Source of the DNA: an uncultured Roseobacter sp.
GTDB lineage: Bacteria; Pseudomonadota; Alphaproteobacteria; Rhodobacterales; Rhodobacteraceae
Length of the DNA stretch: 64,000 nt
Assembly: GCF_947493125.1 (NCBI RefSeq)
Contig: NZ_CANLQB010000001.1
Span: 1 to 64,000 of the forward strand
Direction of reading: 5' to 3'
Shown here one piece after another: positions 28,451-37,139 of the stretch (position 1 is the stretch's first letter; every line of letters begins with the position of its first letter). The position numbers and the translations under genes are program-made. Below the pieces are notes generated by a model that worked only from the letters and a program-made list of their open reading frames with translations, had not been told where the DNA came from and ran no database searches.

Positions 28451-29658
28451 ACGCCGGCGCCGCGCACGCCGAGGCCCATTTGCATGAGCGTCTTGCGCAC
28501 CGGTCCCAACGCATAAAGGGCATTGAGCGCGTTGGCGCGCGCGTCGCGCAGCGCAGGTGTGCGGACCTGGCTTGCCCGGTTCAGCATGTCGATCCCCTGC
28601 ACCCGCAGGGTGATATCGCCATAGCGGGCGGAGTGATAGGCGTCCAGCATTGCCTGATCGCCCAAGCCTTCGGGCCGCGCCTGGGCCAAGGACAGAAGGG
28701 TTGCGATATCCGCGAGGCTCATGTTCAGACCCTGTGCGCCTATGGGCGGTACCACATGCGCCGCCTCGGCAATCAGCGCCAGACGCTCACCGGACAGGCG
28801 CGCGGCCTGCTGGCTGATGATGAGCCAGATCGTGCGGCGGGACACGAGCGTCAGCGGTCCGAACAGATGGCAACTGCGGGTGCTCATCTCGGCTTCGAAA
28901 GCGGGCACATCCATGTCGTAGCGGGCCTGTGACAGCGGCCCGTCGTCCATCCAAACCACCGCGGAGCAGGGCAGCCCGTCCTGATCGGGCAGCGGCACCA
29001 GCGTGAAGGGCCCGCCGGTGCGGTGGATCTCGGTCGACACATTCTCATGCGGGATCGGATGTGTGACGGCGAAGGCGAGGGCTTTCTGGCCATAGCGCGT
29101 GGTGCGGACGTCGATCCCGGCGGCCTGACGCATGGGCGAGCTGCGGCCGTCTGCAGCAATCACAAGCCGGGCTCGGATCCGGCTGCCGTCGCTCAGGGTC
29201 ACGCGCGCCTCGCGCTCGCGGGTGAACAGACGCGTGGCGCCGAGGCCGGGACGGAACTCTACCCCAGGCAATTCCGAAAGCCGCGCAACCATCTCGCGCC
29301 GCAAAAGCCAATTCGGCAGGTTCCACCCAAAGGGCAGGTCAGAGACGTCGGAGGCGTTGAAGTCCCGGGTCAGGCGCGGCTCCGGCGTCTCTCCGCCCGC
29401 ATCGACGATACGCATGACGTGCAGGGGGGAGGCGTGATCGTCCAGCTTCTGCCAAAGACCGGCGTCCTCAAGCACCGTGCGCGCGGGCTGCAGCACCGCC
29501 GTCGTGCGCATGTCCGACCCTTCTGCGTCACGCTCCGTGACCGGGGGTGCCGGATCCACGCAAACCACCGAGAAACCGGCGCTCCCGAAGGCCGCAGCAG
29601 CTGTCATCCCGGCGATGCCGCCGCCCGAAATGAAAATGTCGCATTCTTTGTCAGACAT
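28438..29658 (-). CDS. UbiH/UbiF/COQ6-family FAD-dependent hydroxylase
   Basis: About 406 residues from the ATG at 29658 (408 from 29664). FAD-binding GGGIAGMTAAAAFGSAGFSV at the N-terminus, the conserved LVIAADGRSS, and the second FAD motif EAAHVVPPIGAQGLNMSLADI. This is the ubiquinone-biosynthesis ring-hydroxylase family; which ring position is not resolved. No other ubi genes adjoin it. Confidence 0.88.
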   Translation of the reverse strand: MSDKECDIFISGGGIAGMTAAAAFGSAGFSVVCVDPAPPVTERDAEGSDMRTTAVLQPARTVLEDAGLWQKLDDHASPLHVMRIVDAGGETPEPRLTRDFNASDVSDLPFGWNLPNWLLRREMVARLSELPGVEFRPGLGATRLFTREREARVTLSDGSRIRARLVIAADGRSSPMRQAAGIDVRTTRYGQKALAFAVTHPIPHENVSTEIHRTGGPFTLVPLPDQDGLPCSAVVWMDDGPLSQARYDMDVPAFEAEMSTRSCHLFGPLTLVSRRTIWLIISQQAARLSGERLALIAEAAHVVPPIGAQGLNMSLADIATLLSLAQARPEGLGDQAMLDAYHSARYGDITLRVQGIDMLNRASQVRTPALRDARANALNALYALGPVRKTLMQMGLGVRGAGVQST

Positions 29659-29720
29659 GCTCAAGCCTCTGGTTTGCCGAGAGATTAAGATGCTGATCCG
29701 GGATTGGCCAGCGCGCCGGT

Positions 29721-29969
29721 TTACCCCTTGGTGATGAGCAGGAGCAACACGAAGATAATCGGCACCATCGCGAGGGCGGGCAAGTAGAGACCGGGTAGGC
29801 CGAACGTCAGCGCGGAGGTCATCCAGAGGCTGAAAAACCCGATCAGTGCAAACCAGATGTTGTTTTTGTCGCCGAAGAGCAGATCGCGGGCGACCCAGCC
29901 CAGCACGGGCACTTTGAAAAACAGGCGCTGCCAGAGCGGCAGGTCGGGGGTATTCACGGCAATCGACAT
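29721..29969 (-). CDS. Small two-helix membrane protein
   Basis: 82 residues. Two hydrophobic segments (about 38-58 and 61-79) follow a short amphipathic N-terminus (LPLWQRLFFKVPVLGWVARDLLFGD). Coding is supported by the codon usage and the small gap to the hydroxylase gene on the same strand. GGAGT lies upstream of the ATG. Not recognised. Confidence 0.65.
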   Translation of the reverse strand: MSIAVNTPDLPLWQRLFFKVPVLGWVARDLLFGDKNNIWFALIGFFSLWMTSALTFGLPGLYLPALAMVPIIFVLLLLITKG

Positions 29970-30047
29970 CGCGGACTCCTTGCTGGGTTTCGCAGAGAAA
30001 TAGGATCCGCCCTTCGCTTTCCCAGAGGCCCGATTGTCGCAGGCCGC

Positions 30048-30692
30048 TCAGATCAGACGCGCGAGAAACCCGCTCAGATCATCGGTGTGAAAATGGATGT
30101 GACGGCCGGTGCCACGGGCTTCTGCCACATGTACCGTGCGCATACCCATGTCATGCGGCACCTTAAGATTTCGTGCATCATCCTCGAACATCGCGGCGGT
30201 TGCCGGTGTCAGCCCGTCCTTGCGAAAGACGGTGTCGAAGGCGGCCTGGTCGGGCTTGGGCTGGAAGCCGGCGTCCTCCACGCCATAGACCGCATCGAAG
30301 ACGCCCGAGAGCCCGCGTGCGGCCAGCACCCGCTCCGCGTAGGGCACGCAGCCATTGGTGTAGACGATGCGCCGCCCGGGCAGCGACCGGATCTGAGCGG
30401 CGAGGTCCGGATCGGGCGTGAGGCTGTCCATGGGGATATCGTGCACGTCGGTCAGATAGGGGCCCGGGTCCACGTCATGCTCGCGCATGAGGCCAGCCAA
30501 GGTGGTGCCATGGGTGGCCCAATAGTGCTTGCGCAGCCGATCCGCTTCCGCCCGGTCCACCCCGAGCGCGTCCATCACATAGGCGGTCATGCGCACTTCG
30601 ATGAGATCGAAAAGCCGGGCGGAGGGGGGATAGAGCGTGTGGTCGAGGTCGAAAACCCAGGCGTCCACGGCGGTGAAGGCATCTTTTGGCAT
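30048..30692 (-). CDS. HAD-family pyrimidine 5'-nucleotidase
   Basis: 214 residues, starting MPKDAFTAVDAW at the ATG 30692. Motif I is FDLDHTLYPPS (nucleophile Asp), motif II TNG, motif III lysine in FQPKPDQAAF, and motif IV FEDDARNL. The FDLDHTLY form and length match the pyrimidine 5'-nucleotidase (SDT1-like) subgroup. It is divergent from the GntR gene. Confidence 0.85.
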   Translation of the reverse strand: MPKDAFTAVDAWVFDLDHTLYPPSARLFDLIEVRMTAYVMDALGVDRAEADRLRKHYWATHGTTLAGLMREHDVDPGPYLTDVHDIPMDSLTPDPDLAAQIRSLPGRRIVYTNGCVPYAERVLAARGLSGVFDAVYGVEDAGFQPKPDQAAFDTVFRKDGLTPATAAMFEDDARNLKVPHDMGMRTVHVAEARGTGRHIHFHTDDLSGFLARLI

Positions 30693-30799
30693 GGCGCTGA
30701 GATAGAGCGGTGAAGCCTCTTGCGCAAGCCGGCGCGGGGTTGCGCGCGGGCCGCCCGCGTCGTTAAGGTGGCGGGACCGGAACGACAAGGGCGATGGCC

Positions 30800-31453
30800 A
30801 TGGGCTTGCAGAAACCGCAGCCGACCGATGCATATTCCATGATACTCGAGGCAATTGACCTGGGCGTCTACCGCCCCGGAGATCGGTTGGTGGAGAGCGA
30901 ACTGGCGGAACGGTTTGGCGTATCGAGAACCCCAATTCGTGAGGCATTACAAAGACTTGAGACCCAGTCGCTGCTCGCGCGGGACGGGCGCAGCCTGATT
31001 GTTGCATCGCTTGATCACAACCAGATGGCCGAGCTCTATGTGGTGCGGCGAGAGTTGGAGGGGCTGGCCGCGGGCCTGGCCGCTCAGCACGCCACAGAAG
31101 AGGAAGTCCGCATACTGCGCGAGATGGTCGAAGCCGACAACGCGCTGACCGACAACCCGGCGGCCCTGGCCCGCGCGAACCGGCGGTTTCACAAACAGAT
31201 CCATCTGGCATCGCACAACCGTTATCTGGTGCAGCAGCTCGATCTGGTGCATCGGACCATGGCGCTGATGGCCACCACCTCGCTGGCCGCAGACGGGCGG
31301 GGCAAGATCGCACAGGCCGAGCACGACAGCATCGTCAAGGCGATCGAAGCCAAGGATTCCGAAGCGGCCCATGACGCGCTGCGCGAACATATCTCCGTGG
31401 CCTTCATGACCCGGCTCAAGCAGGATGCGGCGCGCCGCGAGGAAGACGGCTAG
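30800..31453 (+). CDS. GntR-family (FadR/FCD subfamily) transcriptional regulator
   Basis: 217 residues. N-terminal winged HTH with RLVESELAERFGVSRTPIREALQRLE, then the all-helical FCD ligand domain with metal-type His residues (RRFHKQIHLASHNR, AEHDSIVKAI). ATG 30800 has AAGGG eight bases before; the ATG at 30794 is too close to it. Ends four bases into the convergent glycosyltransferase gene. The regulated target is unknown. Confidence 0.88.
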   Translation: MGLQKPQPTDAYSMILEAIDLGVYRPGDRLVESELAERFGVSRTPIREALQRLETQSLLARDGRSLIVASLDHNQMAELYVVRRELEGLAAGLAAQHATEEEVRILREMVEADNALTDNPAALARANRRFHKQIHLASHNRYLVQQLDLVHRTMALMATTSLAADGRGKIAQAEHDSIVKAIEAKDSEAAHDALREHISVAFMTRLKQDAARREEDG

Positions 31454-33342
31454 CGGTCGGTTTGCCGTGAGACGCCGTGCTGGGTCTTGTCCCAGAAAAA
31501 CGGTGCGCGGATCATCTCCCACAAGGCTTTGTAGGCGGCGACGGCGCCGAGGGTAAAGTAGACCATCATCGTCGGCACACATGGAGTGAGGTGCCGATGC
31601 GCGCGTCCGGAGACCGCATAGAGCCCCATTGCGAGGCTGAGCAGTTCTGAGACAATGAAGAGCCCTGCAAGCGTCCAGACCGCCTGAACCCCGAGGGTCA
31701 GCTCCACCGGGTGCGTCACGCCCGCGAATGTCAGCCAGAAGGACCACAGAAGAGGTGCTGCGGCAAACTGCGAAAAGGTGGCCAGGAAGAGAGTTTGCAC
31801 CCCCAGAAACCGTTTGACGCCAAGATCGCGCAGCAATTGGCGCGGCTGTCGCATATGAACGAAATAGGTGATCATGAACCCTTTGAGCCAGCGCGAGCGC
31901 TGCCGCACCCAGGGCCAGACCTGGCTGGTGGCCTCTTCGTGGGTCACGGTTGGCAGCAGTTCGGTCACGTAGCCGTGGCGGGCAAGGCGGATGCCGAGAT
32001 CCGCGTCTTCGGTGACATTGTGCGCATCCCAGCCGCCGAGCTTTTCCAAGGCATCGCGGCGGAAGAACAGCGTCGTGCCGCCGAGCGGCAGCACCAGCCC
32101 CAGCTTGGCAATACCAGGCAGAACGACCCGCCACCAGGTCGCATATTCAATCGTGAAACAGCGGGACAGCCAATTGGTTCGCGAATTATAGTAGTCCAGG
32201 ACGCCTTGTAAACAAACGACATTATTGGGGGCGGCGTGGAAGCGTGTGACCACGCGCTCGATCTGATCCACCTCGGGCCGGTCCTCCGCATCCCAGACCC
32301 CGACGATGCTGCCGCGGCAGAAATCCAGTGCGTAGTTCAACGCGCGTGGCTTGGTGGTGAGGCTGCCTGCGCCCGGGACTTCGATCACGCTCATCCAGTC
32401 GGGAAGCTCCGTGCGGGCGATGGTCTCCCGGGTGGTCGCGTCGCCTTCTTCCAGCACCAGCACCACATTGAGCAGCGATTTCGGATAGGTGAGCCGGCTG
32501 AGCCGCGCGATCAACTGGCCCGCGATTTCCTTCTCCTTCAGCAACGGGACCAGCACGGAGACCCGCGGCAGGCGGAACCGGCCGGTCTTCAGGCTTTCGG
32601 CGCTGACATGCCGCGCTGGCGGCTGCGTCAGCTGCGCAAAGAAGGCCGCCCCCTTCATCGCCGTGGTCATGGCCAGCGTGAGCACGGCCCAGAGCACCGC
32701 GATGGTGATGGTCCAGGCCGGTGCTATAACCAGCGCGGCGATCAGAGCCGCGCAGACCGCCCCAGCCCAGAGCGACCGCTGCTGTGCCCGGGCGCCCCAG
32801 GTGCGGCAGCTTTCAGCTTCAGGAACCCGCACCTCAGCTTTTTGCGCCAGTTCGTCACCGTAGAGACGGCTCAGATGAGACTGGATTTGCAATTCATCGA
32901 CGATCACGGGGAACAGCGAGAGGCCGCGCCGTTTCATCGTCTGGCAGAGTGCCGCGAAGTCCGCCGGGCTGCTGGTCGCCACCAGAATGCGCAGGCCGTC
33001 CCGTTTCCAGGGGATGACCCCGTGGCGCAGGCAAACCTCGGCAGGCAGGGTCGCGGCGATCTTTGCGGTCGGGGGCTCGAGATCGAGATCAGCCTCTTGC
33101 GCGTGGCATTGTCCGGCCAGGGCCTCGAGCACGTCGCGCTTGTCGAGCAGGCCCTCGGACACCATGATTTCGCCCAGCGGCGCATCGACGTGGCCCTGGA
33201 TTTTCAGCGCGTGTTCCAGATCGGTGGGGCCGATCTTGCCCCGCTCCACCAGCATCCGGCCAATCGGTTCATAGCTGATTGCGGGCGCCGCCAGATCTGG
33301 CTCTGGCACCGGTTCCGTTACAACCAGCCGCAGGGTGTTCAT
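31450..33342 (-). CDS. Membrane glycosyltransferase 2 with N-terminal MshEN (GspE_N-like) domain
   Basis: 630 residues. Residues 26-49 and 55-78 are two 24-residue MshEN units separated by five residues, each with the (I/L)G..(L/M)...G.(I/L)...(D/R)(L/V)..AL..Q pattern that binds c-di-GMP in MshE. The GspE_N fold continues to about 165. Two membrane helices (190-235) follow, then a GT2 domain with DAED, TEDADLG and the QRSRW product motif, and C-terminal membrane helices. An NfrB-like polysaccharide synthase is likely. The polymer is unknown and no partner gene is next to it. Confidence 0.82.
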   Translation of the reverse strand: MNTLRLVVTEPVPEPDLAAPAISYEPIGRMLVERGKIGPTDLEHALKIQGHVDAPLGEIMVSEGLLDKRDVLEALAGQCHAQEADLDLEPPTAKIAATLPAEVCLRHGVIPWKRDGLRILVATSSPADFAALCQTMKRRGLSLFPVIVDELQIQSHLSRLYGDELAQKAEVRVPEAESCRTWGARAQQRSLWAGAVCAALIAALVIAPAWTITIAVLWAVLTLAMTTAMKGAAFFAQLTQPPARHVSAESLKTGRFRLPRVSVLVPLLKEKEIAGQLIARLSRLTYPKSLLNVVLVLEEGDATTRETIARTELPDWMSVIEVPGAGSLTTKPRALNYALDFCRGSIVGVWDAEDRPEVDQIERVVTRFHAAPNNVVCLQGVLDYYNSRTNWLSRCFTIEYATWWRVVLPGIAKLGLVLPLGGTTLFFRRDALEKLGGWDAHNVTEDADLGIRLARHGYVTELLPTVTHEEATSQVWPWVRQRSRWLKGFMITYFVHMRQPRQLLRDLGVKRFLGVQTLFLATFSQFAAAPLLWSFWLTFAGVTHPVELTLGVQAVWTLAGLFIVSELLSLAMGLYAVSGRAHRHLTPCVPTMMVYFTLGAVAAYKALWEMIRAPFFWDKTQHGVSRQTDR

Positions 33343-33445
33343 GGGTGACAGCCTTGCCTAAACTCAACCCGCGGCACGCTGTCAGAACAGGGTTAATTCT
33401 CTGTTAAATTAACGTTTTTTCAACTTAGAGGCGTGTTGCCGGGGA

Positions 33446-34606
33446 TCACGCCGCGCGGTCTGCCATGGCCTTGGCGAAGCGCTCGAAGAGGTAGTAGCTG
33501 TCCTGTGGACCGGGGCTGGCCTCCGGGTGGTGCTGCACCGACCAGACCGGGCGGTCTGCCATGCGGATGCCACAGTTCGACCCGTCGAAGAGTGAGGTGT
33601 GCGTCTCGATCACGCCCTCGGGGAGGGTCTGCGCGTCAACGGCGAAGCCGTGGTTCATCGAGGTGATTTCCACCTTGCCGGTGTCGTGGTCCTTCACCGG
33701 GTGGTTGGCGCCGTGGTGACCGTGGTTCATCTTGATCGTCTGCGCGCCAAGCGCCAGGGCCAGCATCTGGTGCCCGAGGCAGATACCGAAGACCGGCAGG
33801 GTGGTGTCGGAGAGGATCTGCTGGATCATCGGCACCGCGTAGGTGCCGGTTGCCGCCGGGTCACCGGGCCCGTTCGACAGAAACACGCCGTCGGGCGCGT
33901 GCGCCATGACCTCGCCATAGCTGGCCGAGGCCGGCAGCACGGTCACATCGCAGCCCGCCGAGGCGAGGCAGCGCAGAATGTTGCGCTTGGCACCATAGTC
34001 GATGGCGACCACCTTGTGTTTCGGGTCGGTCTGCGGGGCATAGCCCTCGGGCCAGGCCCACCGCATCTCGTTCCAACGATAGGATTGTGCGCAGGTGACC
34101 TCCCTGGCCAGATCGAGGCCTTCGAGGCCCGAAAACCCGCGTGCTGCGGCCAGCAGCGCCTCCACATCGAAGTTGCCTTGCGGATCATGGGCCAGCGCCA
34201 CATGCGGTGCGCCCGCGTTGCGGATCGCGCGGGTCAGGCGGCGGGTGTCGACGCCGCCCATGGCCACGCGCCCCCGCGCCGCGAGCCAGGCATCGAGGTC
34301 CTGGGCCGCGCGCCAGTTCGAGGGATCGGTGGGCATCCATTTCACGATCATGCCCTCGGCCACCGGATCGCCGGTCTCGTCGTCCTCGGGGTTTACGCCG
34401 ACGTTGCCGATATGCGGGAAGGTGAAAGTCACGATCTGGCCCGCATAGGAGGGATCGGTCATGATTTCCTGATAGCCGGTCATTGCGGTGTTGAAGCACA
34501 GCTCGGCCACCGTCTGGCCGGTGGCGCCGAAGCCCGTGCCGTAGAACAGCGTGCCATCAGCCAGCGCCAGACAAGCGGTGGGGCGGTCGGGCGCAGACGG
34601 CGGCAT
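33446..34606 (-). CDS. carA: Carbamoyl-phosphate synthase small subunit
   Basis: 386 residues; glutaminase subunit supplying ammonia to CarB. The N-terminal domain begins with LALADGTLFYGTGFGA. The class I glutaminase has the nucleophile Cys in FGICLGHQMLALALG, the His/Glu pair in HHPEASPGP, and MNHGHHGANHPV. Divergent from yqeY with 218 bases between. carB is not in the window. Confidence 0.97.
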   Translation of the reverse strand: MPPSAPDRPTACLALADGTLFYGTGFGATGQTVAELCFNTAMTGYQEIMTDPSYAGQIVTFTFPHIGNVGVNPEDDETGDPVAEGMIVKWMPTDPSNWRAAQDLDAWLAARGRVAMGGVDTRRLTRAIRNAGAPHVALAHDPQGNFDVEALLAAARGFSGLEGLDLAREVTCAQSYRWNEMRWAWPEGYAPQTDPKHKVVAIDYGAKRNILRCLASAGCDVTVLPASASYGEVMAHAPDGVFLSNGPGDPAATGTYAVPMIQQILSDTTLPVFGICLGHQMLALALGAQTIKMNHGHHGANHPVKDHDTGKVEITSMNHGFAVDAQTLPEGVIETHTSLFDGSNCGIRMADRPVWSVQHHPEASPGPQDSYYLFERFAKAMADRAA

Positions 34607-34824
34607 GGGCGGTCCTTTCGGGCGGGCAGGGCAGACAAATCTGGCGATACCTAGACCCGGTCCGAGAGCGGGTCAAGGCCGTTTCAGACCTGCGTCTTAC
34701 GCCTGCGTTCGACGTGACGCGGCGGACCGTGTTGCGGCGCGCGGCCATGTTGGATATGGTCCATGGCTTGAACATGCAGGGCCCGGAGGACGAACCGGGC
34801 CGCCAGGGCAAAGGATGCAACAGC

Positions 34825-35283
34825 ATGGAATTGCGTGCAAAGGTTTCGGCTGCGTTGAAACAGGCGATGAAGGACAAGGCGGCAGATCGGCTGTCGACCC
34901 TGCGCCTCATCAATGCGGCGATCAAGGACAAGGACATTGCCGCCCGCGCGGAGGGCAATGAGGACGGCGTCGGCGATGCCGAAGTGCTTGCCATTCTTGG
35001 GAAAATGTCAAAGCAGCGGATGGAGAGCGCGCGCGCCTATGAAGAGGGTGGCCGGCTCGACCTGGCCGAGAGCGAGCGCGCCGAGATCAAGGTGATCGAG
35101 GAGTTTCTGCCGCAGCAACTCAGCGACGAAGAGGCGGAGCAGGCGGTCGCGGCTGCGGTTGCCGAAGTCGGTGCCGACAGCATTCGCGACATGGGCAAGG
35201 TCATGGCGGTGCTGAAGTCGCGATACACCGGTCAGATGGACTTCGGGACGGTTGGGCCCAAGGTGAAGGCGCGTTTGAGCTAG
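34825..35283 (+). CDS. yqeY: GatB/YqeY domain protein
   Basis: 152 residues. Matches YqeY along its length: KDKAADRLSTLRLINAAIKD, EVLAILGKMSKQRMESARAYEEGGR, EFLPQQLS and GKVMAVLKSRYTGQMDFG. YqeY resembles the tail of GatB and may aid tRNA-dependent amidotransfer; function is not settled. AAAGGA ten bases before ATG 34825 supports that start over a longer upstream frame. Confidence 0.92.
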   Translation: MELRAKVSAALKQAMKDKAADRLSTLRLINAAIKDKDIAARAEGNEDGVGDAEVLAILGKMSKQRMESARAYEEGGRLDLAESERAEIKVIEEFLPQQLSDEEAEQAVAAAVAEVGADSIRDMGKVMAVLKSRYTGQMDFGTVGPKVKARLS

Positions 35284-35429
35284 CGCATCGCGCGCAGCCA
35301 ACCCCGCAATCTGCCCAGCCATCCCGGGGTGGGTCGGTGCCGTCTGTCGCTGCGGGTGAGGTCGGTCTCGTGACTGGACCAGCGCCCGAGACCGAGCCGC
35401 AACATCGTATAGTGATCATAGGACGCCAT
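35280..35429 (-). CDS. Small basic protein, 49 residues
   Basis: Reads MASYDHYTMLRLGLGRW... and ends GRLRGWLRAMR, about one quarter Arg. AGGGAGG lies six bases before the ATG on the minus strand, one of the best RBS in the window, and codon choice matches neighbouring genes. Its stop overlaps the yqeY stop by four bases. Not recognised; membrane- or nucleic-acid-binding is possible from composition only. Confidence 0.62.
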   Translation of the reverse strand: MASYDHYTMLRLGLGRWSSHETDLTRSDRRHRPTPGWLGRLRGWLRAMR

Positions 35430-35530
35430 CGCGTTCCTCCCTCTGTTTTACCCGGTATCGCCGAAGCCTGCTGACATGACGCTGTCAGCGGCGGCTGCTA
35501 GGGTGTCAGCAGTCAACGAGGGAGGCGGTG

Positions 35531-36232
35531 ATGCCCCGGTCTGATCGGCTGTTCGAGATCATCCAGATGCTGCGCGTCGCGAAGGCGCCGATGACGGCCG
35601 ACGCGCTGGCGCAACGCCTGGAGGTGTCCAAGAGGACGGTCTATCGCGATATTGCGACGCTGCAGGCGCGGCGCACGCCAATCGAAGGCGAGGCGGGCAT
35701 CGGTTACATGATGCGGGCCGGCTATGACCTGCCGCCGCTGAATTTCGACGCGGAGGAGATCGAGGCGTTACGGGTGGGGCTCGCCATGCTCGCGCGCACG
35801 GGCGACAGCGGGCTGCAGGCGGCTGCGTTGCGGATCCACCGCAAGGTCGATGCGCTGCACGGTCCTGCGGACTGGCTGCAGGTCTCTCCCTGGGGGGCTG
35901 CGCTGGACGATCCGCGGGCGGGCTGCGTCTCGGTGGCGCTGCTGCGCGGGGCGATCCGGCGCAGTGTGAAGCTGCAGCTCAGCTACCGCGACGCGGCGGA
36001 CCTGCAGACCACCCGTGTCGTGCGGCCACTGGCGCTGGTCTATCATGTCGAATGCGTCCTGCTGGCCGCCTGGTGCGAGCTGCGGGGCGGGTTTCGGCAC
36101 TTCCGGCCCGACCGGATGGAAGGCTGCACCGTACTGGAGGCGTCCTTTGCGGAGCAGGTCGAGACCTTGCGGGCGCTTTGGCGCGAGGAGAACCGGTGGG
36201 ACACCTCTGGGGTGGCCATTGCAGAGGCCTAG
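35531..36232 (+). CDS. YafY-type HTH/WYL transcriptional regulator
   Basis: 233 residues. N-terminal HTH_11 (RLFEIIQMLRVAKAPMTADALAQRLEVSKRTVYRDIATL) and a C-terminal WYL-type domain with the region LQLSYRDA and RPLALVYHVECVLLAAWCELRGGFRHFR. WYL domains sense small ligands or nucleic acids. GGAGG five bases before the ATG 35531 fixes the start. Convergent overlap of four bases with the DUF2244 gene. Confidence 0.88.
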   Translation: MPRSDRLFEIIQMLRVAKAPMTADALAQRLEVSKRTVYRDIATLQARRTPIEGEAGIGYMMRAGYDLPPLNFDAEEIEALRVGLAMLARTGDSGLQAAALRIHRKVDALHGPADWLQVSPWGAALDDPRAGCVSVALLRGAIRRSVKLQLSYRDAADLQTTRVVRPLALVYHVECVLLAAWCELRGGFRHFRPDRMEGCTVLEASFAEQVETLRALWREENRWDTSGVAIAEA

Positions 36233-36711
36233 CGGCGCCAGGCGATCTGCAGCTCATCATAGAGCGAGACGCGTTCCTCTTCGCTCAGAAAGGCGCCAAT
36301 CTCGACTTCGCGGCCCATGCCTTTCAGGGTCACGTAATGCGGCACGGGGCCGTCCTTTTCGTATTTGGTGATGGTGGTCCAGTAGCGGTTGCAATCCCAG
36401 GTCTGCACGGCCCCCGAGGGCTCCTCGCGGACCAGATGCGCCGCTTCGTCGTCCAGTGTCAGCGTCTCGAGGATCTGGCGGGCGCGATAGTTGCGTTGCA
36501 GCGCGAAGTAGATGCCCCAGACCGCGGCCAGCAGAAACGGCAGCAGGCCCCAGAGGATCGGTGAGCCCAGAAGCGGGAGGGCCGGGATGCAGATCAGCGT
36601 GAAGGTGGTCAGAACGAAGGCGGCCATGCCGCGCGCCGGCAGCGAGTTGTGCGGCCAGAGCTTGAGCGTCTGGAGGCTGTCGCCGGGGTCGGAGATCCAC
36701 TTATAGGGCAT
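36229..36711 (-). CDS. DUF2244 family membrane protein
   Basis: 160 residues from ATG 36711 (MPYKWIS). Two membrane helices (about 28-70) are followed by a soluble domain containing the DUF2244-type VQTWDCNRYWTTI and a C-terminal VEIGAFLSEEERVSLYDEL. DUF2244 genes often lie near cytochrome oxidase genes; here ctaD is 3 kb away on the same strand. No catalytic role known. Confidence 0.85.
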   Translation of the reverse strand: MPYKWISDPGDSLQTLKLWPHNSLPARGMAAFVLTTFTLICIPALPLLGSPILWGLLPFLLAAVWGIYFALQRNYRARQILETLTLDDEAAHLVREEPSGAVQTWDCNRYWTTITKYEKDGPVPHYVTLKGMGREVEIGAFLSEEERVSLYDELQIAWRR

Positions 36712-36849
36712 GCCCGCAACTCTAGCCAGCTGACCGATGTCAGGCAATGCGACAGGTCGGCTCTGGCAGCGCTCATGGCACCACCGCGCGGTGCCACGGG
36801 CGAATCGGGGGTTAACGCCTGTTTTTATGGCGAAACCGTGATCTGTATC

Positions 36850-36894
36850 ACGTCGGTATTACGTCGGTATTGCGTCGGTGCCGACGTCGGTATC
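36850..36894. repeat. 11-bp direct repeat, four copies
   Basis: ACGTCGGTATT at 36850-36860 and 36861-36871, then GCGTCGGTGCC (36872-36882), one extra base, and ACGTCGGTATC (36884-36894). The last two copies overlap a GTCGG/CCGAC inverted repeat. The array lies in the 428-base gap 36712-37139, which has no supported gene. Confidence 0.8.
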
Positions 36895-36916
36895 CCCCAT
36901 CGTTAACGCGGCGCGC

Positions 36917-37046
36917 GACGCGCAAAGCCCGCCGGACGGCGGGACGCACGAAGCCCGCCGGATGGCGCGACGCACAAAGCCCGCCCGGCGGCGGGACGCA
37001 CAAAGCCCGCCCGGCGGCGGGCCGCAAAAAGCCCGCCGGGCGGCAC
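36917..37046. repeat. 26-bp GC-rich tandem repeat, five copies, each able to form a hairpin
   Basis: Five contiguous 26-base units start at 36917, 36943, 36969, 36995 and 37021. Consensus is GACGCACAAAGCCCGCC followed by CGGCGGCGG. Units 3 and 4 are identical; the others differ at a few positions. Each has a CCCGCC/GGCGGG inverted repeat. A 26-base period is not divisible by three, so the array is non-coding. The rest of the gap to 37139 has no recognisable gene. Confidence 0.92.
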
Positions 37047-37139
37047 GAGGCCGGCCACGGCGGTCAGGTGAGCCGTGATGCCAAAAGGGACATTGGGCCG
37101 CGCCGAAGGCAGAACGGCGCCGCCGGCATCACGAACCTC

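Noticed and set aside
33388-33420. Possible terminator with GTTAAT/ATTAAC and a T run upstream of the glycosyltransferase gene
   Set aside because: The stem is only six A/T-rich pairs and the T run faces the wrong way for carA; weak evidence.
36917-37046. Possible CRISPR array
   Set aside because: The 26-bp units are contiguous with no unique spacers, and no cas genes are nearby.
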